Positions 1-6,840 of a stretch of DNA of 15,540 nt are shown here, piece after piece. Position 1 is the stretch's first letter. Each line of letters opens with the position of its first letter. The notes beneath the pieces are model-generated. The model ran no database searches and was not told where the DNA came from. It was given only the letters and a program-made list of their open reading frames with translations. The stretch covers positions 1 to 15,540 of the forward strand of contig CAIOHJ010000082.1 in assembly GCA_903858085.1 (NCBI GenBank). Reading direction: 5' to 3'. The position numbers and the translations under genes are program-made. Origin of the DNA: an uncultured Chloroflexota bacterium. GTDB lineage: Bacteria > Chloroflexota > Anaerolineae > Caldilineales > Caldilineaceae.

Positions 1-241
1 CTGCACGTGTGCTGAATTCGAGGGCAGGAATGACCTGGAGGCCGAGAGGGGCTGCAGCAGCGATTGCGGCGTCGATGCCTTGCACACTGTCGTGGTCGGT
101 CAGCGCAATCACCTGCAGCTGCAGTCGGGCGCAGAGTGCGACCAGGGCTGCCGGTCTGTCGGTTCCATCCGAAGCGGTGCTGTGCAGTTGAAGGTCGACC
201 GGGTAGCGGGGAGGGCTGGAAAAGGCGGTGAAAAGATCCAT
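1..241 (-). CDS. PHP-domain phosphoesterase, N-terminal part (runs off left edge)
   Basis: About 80 residues are visible, from an ATG at 241-239 reading leftwards off the window. I translated this frame from the minus strand. It shows the two opening motifs of the PHP metal-dependent phosphoesterase fold: DLQLHSTASDG at residues 16-26 and ALTDHDS further on, followed by a Gly-rich helix region and IPALEFST. This arrangement is typical of the TrpH/YciV type, whose members hydrolyse nucleotide or RNA 5' ends or small phosphoesters. The usual first metal-binding His of the HxH motif is Gln18 here; His20 is kept. The gene is divergent from pyrG. The start is supported by the position of the motif and by the absence of an earlier in-frame start close by; the Shine-Dalgarno is weak. 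The family call is firm, the exact substrate unknown. Confidence 0.8.
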   Translation of the reverse strand, partial: MDLFTAFSSPPRYPVDLQLHSTASDGTDRPAALVALCARLQLQVIALTDHDSVQGIDAAIAAAAPLGLQVIPALEFSTRA

Positions 242-375
242 ATTGGGGTCAAATTATACTACAGGAGGAGCAGTCTGCTGCAAGTAGGCTGCGGACCTTA
301 TGCAACCGCACACTTTTCTGGCACAATGGAGGGATATCGCTGATCCATCGGCTGAAAAGATGAGAAGAGGAACGT
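242..375. promoter_or_regulatory. Divergent intergenic region between PHP gene and pyrG
   Basis: This gap must hold the promoters of both flanking genes. On the minus strand a perfect TATAAT lies at 253-258, only about 11 bases before the PHP start codon, which would give an almost leaderless message; a poor -35 (TTGCAG, 278-283) sits 19 bases upstream. On the plus strand TATACT (255-260) overlaps it, but with no clear -35. A second weak plus-strand candidate is TTATGC (298-303) with CACAAT (322-327), 18 apart. The pyrG Shine-Dalgarno is GAGGAA near 367-372. None of these has been tested and the pyrG promoter in particular is uncertain. Confidence 0.35.
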
Positions 376-2022
376 ATGACAACAAAATATATTTTTGTGA
401 CAGGGGGGGTCGTTTCTGGGCTGGGCAAAGGGGTGACGGTCGCCTCGCTGGGAACGATTATCAAAGCGCGTGGAATACGCGTCGCCACGATGAAACTGGA
501 TCCATATTTGAATGTCGATCCAGGCACGATGTCCCCCTATCAGCATGGCGAGGTCTTTGTCACCGAGGATGGTGCCGAGACTGACCTGGACCTGGGCCAT
601 TATGAGCGCTTTGTCGACGTCAATCTCTCCAAAGTCAGCAACATCACAAGTGGGCAGATCTATACGTCGGTGTTGAGCCAGGAACGGCGCGGCGACTATC
701 TGGGCGGGACGATCCAGGTGATCCCACATGTCACCAATGAGATCAAACGCCGGATCGGGTTGGCTGCGCGTGTGGCCCAGGCCGATGTGTTGATCGTCGA
801 GATCGGAGGGACGGTCGGCGATATCGAAGGGTTGCCGTTTCTGGAGGCGATCCGCCAGATGCGCAAGGATGTGGGGCGGGCCAACACCATCTATGCCCAT
901 GTGACCTGGCTCCCTTATCTGGCGGCGAGCAAGGAGCTCAAGACCAAACCGACGCAGCACAGTGTGCGCGAGCTGCGCGGCATTGGGATTTCGCCGGATG
1001 TGGTGGTGTTGCGCAGCGATCACCCGGTCGAAGACGATCTGCGTGTGAAGACTGCGCTTTTTTGCGACGTCGACCGGGAGGCGGTGGTGCCTCTGGTCAC
1101 CAGCGACACCATCTATGCGGTTCCGCTGAGCTTGGAGGAGCAGGGGTTGGGGGCGTGGATTTCCCGGCGATTGGGTTTGGTGGAGACGCAGCCGTCGCAG
1201 GCCGGGCTGGTCAGCTGGCGACAGTTTGTGGCGGACCTGCGGCGTCCCAAACCGACCTTGCAGATTGTTTTGGCTGGCAAATATGTCGAGCTGCAAGATT
1301 CCTATCTGAGCGTCAAAGAAGCGTTGATCCATGCCGGGCTGGCTGCAGGGTGGGACATCGAGATTGACTGGGTCAACTCGGAGGATCTGGAAAAAGGGAG
1401 GGAGCAGGGCCGCCTGCTGGCTGCGGACGGGGTTGTGGTGCCCGGTGGCTTTGGCTACCGTGGGATCGAAGGAAAGATTCTGGCAGCGCGTCTGGCGCGC
1501 GAGCACCGGGTGCCCTATCTGGGCCTCTGTCTGGGAATGCAGGTGATGTGTATCGAATTTGCCCGCCATCTCTACCAGACCGATGAACCCAACAGCACCG
1601 AGTTTGATCTCAGCACTGAATACCCGATCATCGATCTGATGCCCGACCAGCGGGACATTGCGGATTTGGGGGGAACGATGCGGCTGGGGGTGTACGAGTG
1701 TCGGCTCGAGCCGGGCACGCACGCCTATGCCGCCTATGCGGCAGCGGGCTATGGGGAGGTTGTGCAGGAACGACACCGCCATCGTTTTGAATTCAACAAC
1801 TCCTACCGAAGCGCGCTGACGGCCCAGGGGATGGTCTTCAGCGGTCTTTCGCCGGATGGCCGTTTGATCGAGATTGCGGAGCTGCGCGACCATCCTTTTA
1901 TGGTCGGCAGCCAGTTTCATCCTGAATTCAAGAGCCGTCCCAATCGACCCCATCCGTTGTTTTCTGCTTTCATCCGGGCGGCTGTGCAGCACCGTCGGCA
2001 GCGGGAGGGGGGCTCCAGCTGA
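376..2022 (+). CDS. pyrG: CTP synthase (glutamine-hydrolysing)
   Basis: Makes CTP from UTP with ATP and glutamine, the last step of de novo pyrimidine nucleotide synthesis, in the cytoplasm. The 548 residues match the usual 530-560 length. The N-terminal amidoligase domain (about 1-267) opens with KYIFVTGGVVSGLGKG and contains the Mg/nucleotide motif EIGGTVGDIEG (142-152). The C-terminal class I glutamine amidotransferase domain has the oxyanion motif PGGFG (357-361), nucleophile Cys385 in GLCLGMQ, and the His515/Glu517 pair in FHPEF. All catalytic residues are present, so it should be active. The ATG at 376 is preceded by GAGGAA and gives the canonical N terminus. It opens a plus-strand run of housekeeping genes, with a 147-base gap to yebC. 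Confidence 0.98.
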   Translation: MTTKYIFVTGGVVSGLGKGVTVASLGTIIKARGIRVATMKLDPYLNVDPGTMSPYQHGEVFVTEDGAETDLDLGHYERFVDVNLSKVSNITSGQIYTSVLSQERRGDYLGGTIQVIPHVTNEIKRRIGLAARVAQADVLIVEIGGTVGDIEGLPFLEAIRQMRKDVGRANTIYAHVTWLPYLAASKELKTKPTQHSVRELRGIGISPDVVVLRSDHPVEDDLRVKTALFCDVDREAVVPLVTSDTIYAVPLSLEEQGLGAWISRRLGLVETQPSQAGLVSWRQFVADLRRPKPTLQIVLAGKYVELQDSYLSVKEALIHAGLAAGWDIEIDWVNSEDLEKGREQGRLLAADGVVVPGGFGYRGIEGKILAARLAREHRVPYLGLCLGMQVMCIEFARHLYQTDEPNSTEFDLSTEYPIIDLMPDQRDIADLGGTMRLGVYECRLEPGTHAYAAYAAAGYGEVVQERHRHRFEFNNSYRSALTAQGMVFSGLSPDGRLIEIAELRDHPFMVGSQFHPEFKSRPNRPHPLFSAFIRAAVQHRRQREGGSS

Positions 2023-2040
2023 TCGTTGCCCCGTTTTGGG

Positions 2041-2069
2041 TTGTCGAAGTCGGCGCGTTGTGCCATACT
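2041..2069 (+). promoter_or_regulatory. Candidate sigma-70 type promoter for yebC
   Basis: TTGTCG (2041-2046) and CATACT (2064-2069) are separated by 17 bases in the 147-base gap after pyrG, about 100 bases before the yebC start. Spacing is ideal but both hexamers are imperfect. It would allow the yebC-ruvC-ruvA group to be transcribed apart from pyrG. Confidence 0.4.
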
Positions 2070-2169
2070 GTAGAGGAGCAAATTTGCAAAAAGCCGACCA
2101 GTTGGAGGAAAAACGGCGACGGAGAAAGGCCGCTGGCTGTCGGCAGATGGAAAAAGAGAGGAAACTGCG

Positions 2170-2937
2170 ATGTCGGGTCATTCCAAATGGTCGACGATCA
2201 AACGAAAAAAAGGTGCCGCTGACGCCGCACGCGGCAAACTCTTTACGCGTCTGGCGCGCGAAATCCAGATTGCTGCCCGCCAGGGGGGGGATCCTGCCAG
2301 CAACTTCACCTTGCGTCTGGCGATCGAGCGGGCACGCGGCGAGAACATGCCCAAAGAAAACATTGACCGGGCAGTTCGCCGGGGGGCTGGTCTGGAAAAA
2401 GATGGCGTCGAAATCGAAACGATCGTGTACGAGGGGTATGGCCCCCACGGAATTGCAATGCTGGTCGAGTGTCTGACCGACAACCGCAACCGTACGATCT
2501 CTGAAGTCCGCCGCGCCTTCACCAAGGCCAATGGGGCGCTTGGCGAGCCAGGGTCGGTGGCATGGCAGTTTACCGAAAAAGGCTATCTTGCTTTCAACCG
2601 TGTGGACGAGAACGGTGCTGTGCTGGACCTCGACCCCGATGCGCTGTTTCTGGCTGCGATCGAGAGTGGTGCTGCCGACGTGGAGCTCTCTGCGGAGGTG
2701 GTGGAAATTTACACCGATCGAACCGACTTTGCCCAGGTCAGCCAGGCGTTAGAGGGGCAGGGCTTTGCGGCTGCCCAGGCCGAGTTGGCGATGCAGCCAA
2801 ACACGACGATCGAGCTGGGGGTGGAGGAGGCTGCCGCAGTGCTGGAGCTGATCGAGGCGTTGGAAGAGCTGGACGATGTCAGCAAGGTCTACCACAATCT
2901 GGAATTGACCGAGGATGTGGTTGCACAGTTTGCCTGA
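2170..2937 (+). CDS. yebC: YebC/PmpR (TACO1) family protein
   Basis: A 255-residue protein carrying the family's hallmark N terminus, MSGHSKWSTIKRKKGAADA, followed by KLFTRLAREI and the NMPKENIDRA and YEGYGPHG motifs. Family length is about 240-250, so it is complete. YebC proteins were long annotated as transcriptional regulators, in part because they neighbour ruvC. More recent work on the family, including mitochondrial TACO1, points to a ribosome-associated role helping translation through difficult proline-rich stretches. Which role applies here cannot be read from sequence. The ATG at 2170 follows AGAGGA at good spacing. ruvC starts 42 bases downstream, the classic yebC-ruvC neighbourhood. 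Confidence 0.96.
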   Translation: MSGHSKWSTIKRKKGAADAARGKLFTRLAREIQIAARQGGDPASNFTLRLAIERARGENMPKENIDRAVRRGAGLEKDGVEIETIVYEGYGPHGIAMLVECLTDNRNRTISEVRRAFTKANGALGEPGSVAWQFTEKGYLAFNRVDENGAVLDLDPDALFLAAIESGAADVELSAEVVEIYTDRTDFAQVSQALEGQGFAAAQAELAMQPNTTIELGVEEAAAVLELIEALEELDDVSKVYHNLELTEDVVAQFA

Positions 2938-2979
2938 GCGGGGGGCTGGCGGGAGGGCGATCTCCTGCAGCGGCAACCG

Positions 2980-3498
2980 ATGGCTGGGTTGATGGAGGGC
3001 CAGCGACAACGTACGGTGCTGGGGGTCGATCCTGGCACGGCCATCACCGGCTATGGGGTCGTAGCCGAGCGTGTGGGGGGCGATTTTGAACTGTTGGCCT
3101 GCGGTGTCATCCGGACTGAGGCCGGTGCCCCGATGCATCTGCGGCTGCTGGAAATTTTTCAAGATTTGCAGCGGTTGTTGGCCGAATTTGCGCCCGATGA
3201 AGTGGCGGTCGAGAAGCTGTTTTTTGGGCGCAACGTCACGACCGCGTTGTCTGTCGGGCAGGCACGGGGGGCTGTGCTGCTGGGAGCCGCGCTGGCTGGG
3301 CTGCCTGTTGCCGAATATACCCCGGCCGAGGTGAAACAGGCGATCGCCGGCTACGGCAACGCCGACAAAGCCCAGGTGCAACAGATGGTGATGCACCTGC
3401 TGCACCTGGCCCTGCCCCCCAGCCCGGACGATGCTGCCGACGGGGTGGCGATCGCCATCTGTCATCTGCAGACGATTCAATACAACCGGCTGCTCTGA
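2980..3498 (+). CDS. ruvC: Crossover junction endodeoxyribonuclease RuvC
   Basis: Holliday-junction resolvase that cuts the four-way intermediates of homologous recombination, working with the RuvAB branch-migration motor. It is 172 residues long, normal for the family. The four acidic catalytic residues are visible: Asp17 in GVDPG, Glu78 in AVEKLFFGRN, and Asp151 and Asp154 in DDAADGVAIAICH. The C terminus is short. The start is not certain: ATG at 2980 and at 2992 are both possible and neither has a strong Shine-Dalgarno; 2980 is chosen as the longer option. It lies between yebC and ruvA in the same direction. Confidence 0.94.
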   Translation: MAGLMEGQRQRTVLGVDPGTAITGYGVVAERVGGDFELLACGVIRTEAGAPMHLRLLEIFQDLQRLLAEFAPDEVAVEKLFFGRNVTTALSVGQARGAVLLGAALAGLPVAEYTPAEVKQAIAGYGNADKAQVQQMVMHLLHLALPPSPDDAADGVAIAICHLQTIQYNRLL

Positions 3499-3549
3499 GC
3501 CTGCTGGCGGCGGGGCTGCTGGCACAACCAGTCGAAACGAGCACTCTTG

Positions 3550-4140
3550 ATGATTCGGATCGTGCGTGGACAAGTTGCCATCTGGCAGAAGGATTGGTTG
3601 GTCGTCGATGTAGGGGGGGAGAGCGGCGGAATCGCGTTCAAGGTGTTTGTGACGGAACCGACAGCTGTGCGCCACCAGCAGGGAAGTGCAGCTACCCTCC
3701 ACACCCATCTGCAGGTGCGCGAAGATGCGTTCTCCCTCTACGGATTTGAGAGCGAAGAAGAGCTGTCGATCTTTGAATTGCTGCTGACGGTGAGCGGTGT
3801 GGGCCCCAAAGTGGCGCTTAGCACGTTGAGCTCGCTGGCCCCCGATGCACTGCGTCTGGCTCTGGCCAACGGGGAGGCCAGCCTGATAGCGCGGGTCCCA
3901 GGGATCGGCAAGCGAACCGCTGAGAAGATTGTGCTGGAGTTGAAAGACAAGGTCAAAGCCCCCTCTACCGGCGTCGAGAGGCTGGCCCAGCTCAGCGCGG
4001 TCGACGCCGAGGTGATCGACGCGCTGGTGGCGCTGGGGTACAGCCTGGTTGAGGCACAGCGTGCCATCCAGGGGCTGCCGCGCGAGGCGACGACGGTCGA
4101 AGAGCGGCTGCGGCTGGCGCTCAGTGCTTTTGGCAGATAA
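3550..4140 (+). CDS. ruvA: Holliday junction branch migration protein RuvA
   Basis: DNA-binding subunit that holds the Holliday junction in a square-planar form and recruits the RuvB helicase. The 196 residues show domain I (OB fold, 1-62, with the family-typical REDAFSLYGF at 58-66), domain II with two helix-hairpin-helix motifs (VSGVGPK at 81-87, VPGIGK at 116-121), and the small domain III that contacts RuvB (about 148-196, ending RLALSAFGR). The ATG at 3550 is preferred; a TTG immediately before it (3547) would add one residue. The ribosome-binding site is weak, so coupling to ruvC, 51 bases upstream, is likely. ruvB is not next to it. Confidence 0.95.
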   Translation: MIRIVRGQVAIWQKDWLVVDVGGESGGIAFKVFVTEPTAVRHQQGSAATLHTHLQVREDAFSLYGFESEEELSIFELLLTVSGVGPKVALSTLSSLAPDALRLALANGEASLIARVPGIGKRTAEKIVLELKDKVKAPSTGVERLAQLSAVDAEVIDALVALGYSLVEAQRAIQGLPREATTVEERLRLALSAFGR

Positions 4141-4146
4141 GAGTGT

Positions 4147-4181
4147 TTGCCATCGTTTTGCCAGCACCACTATAATGCTGG
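4147..4181 (+). promoter_or_regulatory. Promoter for efp, with a dyad around the -10
   Basis: TTGCCA (4147-4152) and a perfect TATAAT (4171-4176), spaced by 18 bases, lie in the ruvA-efp gap. The predicted start is near 4183, giving a leader of about 44 bases. The -10 is bracketed by a perfect 6-bp inverted repeat, CCAGCA (4161-4166) and TGCTGG (4176-4181), which could be an operator or chance. Confidence 0.65.
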
Positions 4182-4226
4182 AACGACGCGAAGGCTGGAC
4201 CAACAACGAACGAGGCAAGGACCTAT

Positions 4227-4793
4227 ATGGCGGAAGTACAGACGCTGCGCAAAGGGGATATTTACGAAGAAGAGAACCATCTCTGGCGTGTCCTGGAATA
4301 CCAGCACATCAAAGTGGCTCGGGGGGGAGCGACGATCCGTCTGAAGGTGCGCAACGTGCGCACGGGTTCGACGGTCGAGAAGACCTACAACAACGGCACG
4401 CGTCTCAACGATGTCGAGCTTGACAAAGACAACGTCCAATACCTTTACCGGGATGGAGAGGTCTACCACTTTATGAACACGGAGACCTTCGAACAGCTGG
4501 AGCTGGGCCCGGAGTTGATGGACGACATCAAAGGCTATCTGCTCGAGAACGCCGTGGTCAGCATCGAAAGCTATGCAGGGGAGCCGCTGTCGATCAAACT
4601 GCCGACAGCAGTGGATCTGCGTGTGGTCTGGGCCGAGGCGGCGGTGCAAGGGGACACAGCCAATGCCCCGACCAAGACAGTCGAGTTGGAGACAGGGCTG
4701 CGTACGCAGGTGCCGATGTTTGTCCAGGAAGGAGATGTGGTACGTGTGGACACCACACGGGAGGGCGCGTACGTGACGCGGGTCAAACAATAG
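4227..4793 (+). CDS. efp: Translation elongation factor P
   Basis: Binds the ribosome between the P and E sites and relieves stalling at consecutive prolines. At 188 residues it has the standard three beta-barrel layout: KOW-like domain I (1-64), and OB domains II and III ending in GDVVRVDTTREGAYVTRV. The tip loop that reaches the P-site tRNA reads HIKVARGGATIR (27-38), with Arg32 at the position modified in other bacteria (Lys in EpmA types, Arg in EarP types) and Val-Ala in place of the common Pro-Gly. No modification enzyme is encoded nearby. The ATG at 4227 has AAGGA about 8 bases upstream, and the gene has its own promoter. Confidence 0.97.
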   Translation: MAEVQTLRKGDIYEEENHLWRVLEYQHIKVARGGATIRLKVRNVRTGSTVEKTYNNGTRLNDVELDKDNVQYLYRDGEVYHFMNTETFEQLELGPELMDDIKGYLLENAVVSIESYAGEPLSIKLPTAVDLRVVWAEAAVQGDTANAPTKTVELETGLRTQVPMFVQEGDVVRVDTTREGAYVTRVKQ

Positions 4794-4804
4794 GAAATGC
4801 CCCT

Positions 4805-4858
4805 GGCAGGGCCCTGTATTTGCTGAATTAGGACCCTGCCTGTATACTTTTCAGGGTC
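4805..4858 (+). repeat. Cluster of CAGGG/CCCTG inverted repeats between efp and tRNA-Thr
   Basis: Three overlapping dyads sit in 54 bases. CAGGGCCCTG (4807-4816) is a perfect 10-bp palindrome. GGCAGGG (4805-4811) pairs with CCCTGCC (4834-4840). GACCCTG (4832-4838) pairs with CAGGGTC (4852-4858) across a 13-base loop holding the tRNA -10 box. The structures exclude one another. They could form an efp 3' end, a regulatory switch or a binding site; there is no clear U-run, so a standard terminator is not supported. Confidence 0.6.
4820..4848 (+). promoter_or_regulatory. Promoter for tRNA-Thr
   Basis: TTGCTG (4820-4825) and TATACT (4843-4848) are separated by exactly 17 bases, placing the start near 4855, about 10 bases before the mature tRNA 5' end. 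The spacing, the quality of the boxes and the position make this one of the more convincing promoters in the window. Confidence 0.7.
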
Positions 4859-4864
4859 AAAATT

Positions 4865-4937
<73 letters not shown>

Positions 4938-4960
4938 TTCACCCAAAAGCGTGCCTCTTT

Positions 4961-5986
4961 TTACCCCACGGGAGGGAGCCCAGCAGCAGCGCTGTGCAGC
5001 TGCACAGAAAAATTCTCCCAAATCGCTGTCAGGCGTGGATAGACTTCAGCTGGAAGAGGCCCTTTGTGGATGGCAAGGGCCGCTGCTTCAAGCTGTTCAA
5101 GGGTGGAAATCCCAAGCACGGTCGAGGAGACCGCAGGCAGGCTGCTGGCAAACCGCAGCGCAGCTTCGGCAAGAGTTTCTGTGTACCCTTCTTTCACCAA
5201 AAAACGAAACTGTTGCGCCAGCAGCAGATCTTCGTCGAAGCTGCTGCCAGAGGCAATCGGCTCGATCGGCACCGCTGCATTGGCAGGCCTGTCTGCCAGA
5301 TCGCCGAGGGCCCCGCCTGCCAGAACCCGGATGGCCAGCACACCGACCTGTTCCTGGGCTGCACGAACCATCAGCTGCTGGTAATTCTCAAAGGGAAAAT
5401 GGGGAGGGACGGGAAGGCCTGCGGTTGGGTTGAGCAGGTTGAAACAGAACTGGGCAGTGTAGATCTCTGTAGACAGAAGCTGCCGGATCGTGGCTGGATC
5501 TCCCAGACCGTTGATGCCCCAGAAGCGAATCCGCCCCTGTGCACGCAGCGTTTTGAACACATCGACTGTCCGGGCGATCTGTTCTGCATTCAACCACTCT
5601 TGGGAAGCTGTGTCTGTTTCTCCTGCATAGTTGTGGAGTTGGAGAAGATCGATCGCCTCACGGCGCAGACGTCTCAAACTGGACTCTACCGACCGTGTGA
5701 TGGCTGTTTCCAGATTGTCAAGATCGGCCAATCGCAGCCGCACTTTGGTGCCGACGATCACCTCTTGGCCCAGGCTTTCGAGTACAATGCCGAGATTGGT
5801 CTCAGAGGCACGCTCTCCATACAGCGGGGCAGTATCAAAATAATTGACGCCGAGCTCGCACGCACGTGCGACTGCCCGCAGCATTTCCTGCCGGCTGCCT
5901 TTGACCAAAATTCCGCCGACCGCACCGCAGCCAAAGCCGAGGGCAGAAACTTTCAACTGGGTTTTGCCCAGTACACGATACTCCAT
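4961..5986 (-). CDS. Aldo/keto reductase
   Basis: NAD(P)H-dependent oxidoreductase of the AKR superfamily, 341 residues, cytoplasmic. The catalytic tetrad is complete: Asp51 and Tyr56 in NYFDTAPLYGE, Lys81 in VGTKVRL and His118 in LLQLHNY. The barrel strands include GVNYFDTA, IRFWGINGL and the late VSSTVLGIS cofactor-binding region. The overall style resembles bacterial aldose 1-dehydrogenases of the galactose or L-fucose dehydrogenase type, but the substrate cannot be read directly. The ATG at 5986 is chosen because the family starts there (MEYRVLGKTQLKVS) and AGAGGA precedes it; a longer open frame upstream is not part of the gene. It is the last gene of the minus-strand cluster, 35 bases after the UlaG-like hydrolase gene. 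Confidence 0.93.
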   Translation of the reverse strand: MEYRVLGKTQLKVSALGFGCGAVGGILVKGSRQEMLRAVARACELGVNYFDTAPLYGERASETNLGIVLESLGQEVIVGTKVRLRLADLDNLETAITRSVESSLRRLRREAIDLLQLHNYAGETDTASQEWLNAEQIARTVDVFKTLRAQGRIRFWGINGLGDPATIRQLLSTEIYTAQFCFNLLNPTAGLPVPPHFPFENYQQLMVRAAQEQVGVLAIRVLAGGALGDLADRPANAAVPIEPIASGSSFDEDLLLAQQFRFLVKEGYTETLAEAALRFASSLPAVSSTVLGISTLEQLEAAALAIHKGPLPAEVYPRLTAIWENFSVQLHSAAAGLPPVG

Positions 5987-6021
5987 TGCCGTCCTCTTGG
6001 TCTTCTCTGTCCAAAATAAGT

Positions 6022-6840
6022 CTATTCTGCCGTTTTCCAACCGGGCGAATCGGCACGAAAGACCAGCACGCCGCCGTAGGGGATGAGGAGGGGGGTAGGG
6101 CCGTCGGCAGGGAATCTGGCAGCCCATTGCTGTGGATCGTAGGTTCTGCGGACAAAACATGCATAATGTGCCGGCACGGCTGCCTGCAGCTTCAGTTTCA
6201 CAGCCATCTCGACCGAGCCATCCAACAAAGGAAACTCCCCTTCTGTGGGATGGGTCGTCAACAGGCCCAGCTGCGGCTGGTGTGCGCGAACTGGGGCCAG
6301 CAGGAATTCATGTTGGCTGAACGATTGGACAGGGTCGCCGCTGATATAGACGCGGGTGCCCTGGCAATCCAGGACAAACCCCAGATGTTCCACATCTGGC
6401 GGTGCAATCCCCTCGGCGGGCAGCCCGGCCGGCGGTTTGGCATAGACAGTGTGCAGCTGAACTCCCTTCAGCCAGCGTGTCTCTCCGGCAGAGACTGTTT
6501 GGAGCAGGCTGGCTGGGATCCCCTGCCTGCGCAACAGATCGGTACATTCCGCTGGTCCCAAAAATTGGGTCGCCGGGAAAGCGTTGTGGATCCTGAAAAT
6601 GGACTCCAGACAGGTGTGGTCCCCGTGTACGTGGGTGAGCAGGACAAAATCGGTGGGCAGCGTAGCCTCGTCCAGCGGCGATTCTGGGTGGATAAACTCG
6701 TCTGCGGGCCGCGTGCGTGGGCCATAGGGGTCGACCTGCAGCACGGTCCCTTGCGCGTCTTTGAAAGCAAACCAGCTTTGTCCAAACCATTGAATCCCGA
6801 CCGCACCAGAGGGGATCTCCAGCGTTGTCAGACGATTCAT
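6022..6840 (-). CDS. Metallo-beta-lactamase-fold hydrolase, UlaG-like
   Basis: 272 residues with the metal-binding signature THVHGDHT (His70, His72, Asp74, His75), a further candidate ligand Asp169 in YISGDP, and His225 in PAHYACF. The open GIQWFGQSWFAF start and these spacings match the UlaG/YtnP-like branch of the MBL fold, which includes L-ascorbate-6-phosphate lactonase and many uncharacterised metal-dependent lactonases or phosphodiesterases. In this cluster a lactone-opening role is plausible but inferred. Its start overlaps the stop of the LLM gene by 4 bases (ATGA), so the two are translationally coupled. Confidence 0.88.
   Translation of the reverse strand: MNRLTTLEIPSGAVGIQWFGQSWFAFKDAQGTVLQVDPYGPRTRPADEFIHPESPLDEATLPTDFVLLTHVHGDHTCLESIFRIHNAFPATQFLGPAECTDLLRRQGIPASLLQTVSAGETRWLKGVQLHTVYAKPPAGLPAEGIAPPDVEHLGFVLDCQGTRVYISGDPVQSFSQHEFLLAPVRAHQPQLGLLTTHPTEGEFPLLDGSVEMAVKLKLQAAVPAHYACFVRRTYDPQQWAARFPADGPTPLLIPYGGVLVFRADSPGWKTAE

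Noticed and set aside
261..275. AGGAGGAG on the plus strand as a ribosome-binding site for a small gene
   Set aside because: No ATG, GTG or TTG follows at suitable spacing; the next ATG (300) is about 30 bases away and out of frame with pyrG.
298..2448. 716-codon minus-strand open frame across pyrG
   Set aside because: It is antisense to a fully conserved CTP synthase with all catalytic motifs; its translation is rich in Arg, His, Gln and Pro with no recognisable domain, typical of a shadow frame in G+C-rich DNA.
2749..4218. 489-codon minus-strand open frame across ruvC and ruvA
   Set aside because: Antisense shadow of two well-supported genes with no recognisable protein features.
4945..4961. 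AAAAG/CTTTT hairpin as a bidirectional terminator between tRNA-Thr and the aldo/keto reductase gene
   Set aside because: The stem is only 5 bp and A/T-rich; too weak to call a terminator although the position is suitable.
6381..6399. Perfect 8-bp inverted repeat CCAGATGT/ACATCTGG
   Set aside because: It lies inside the conserved coding sequence of the UlaG-like hydrolase and is explained by ordinary codons; no regulatory context.
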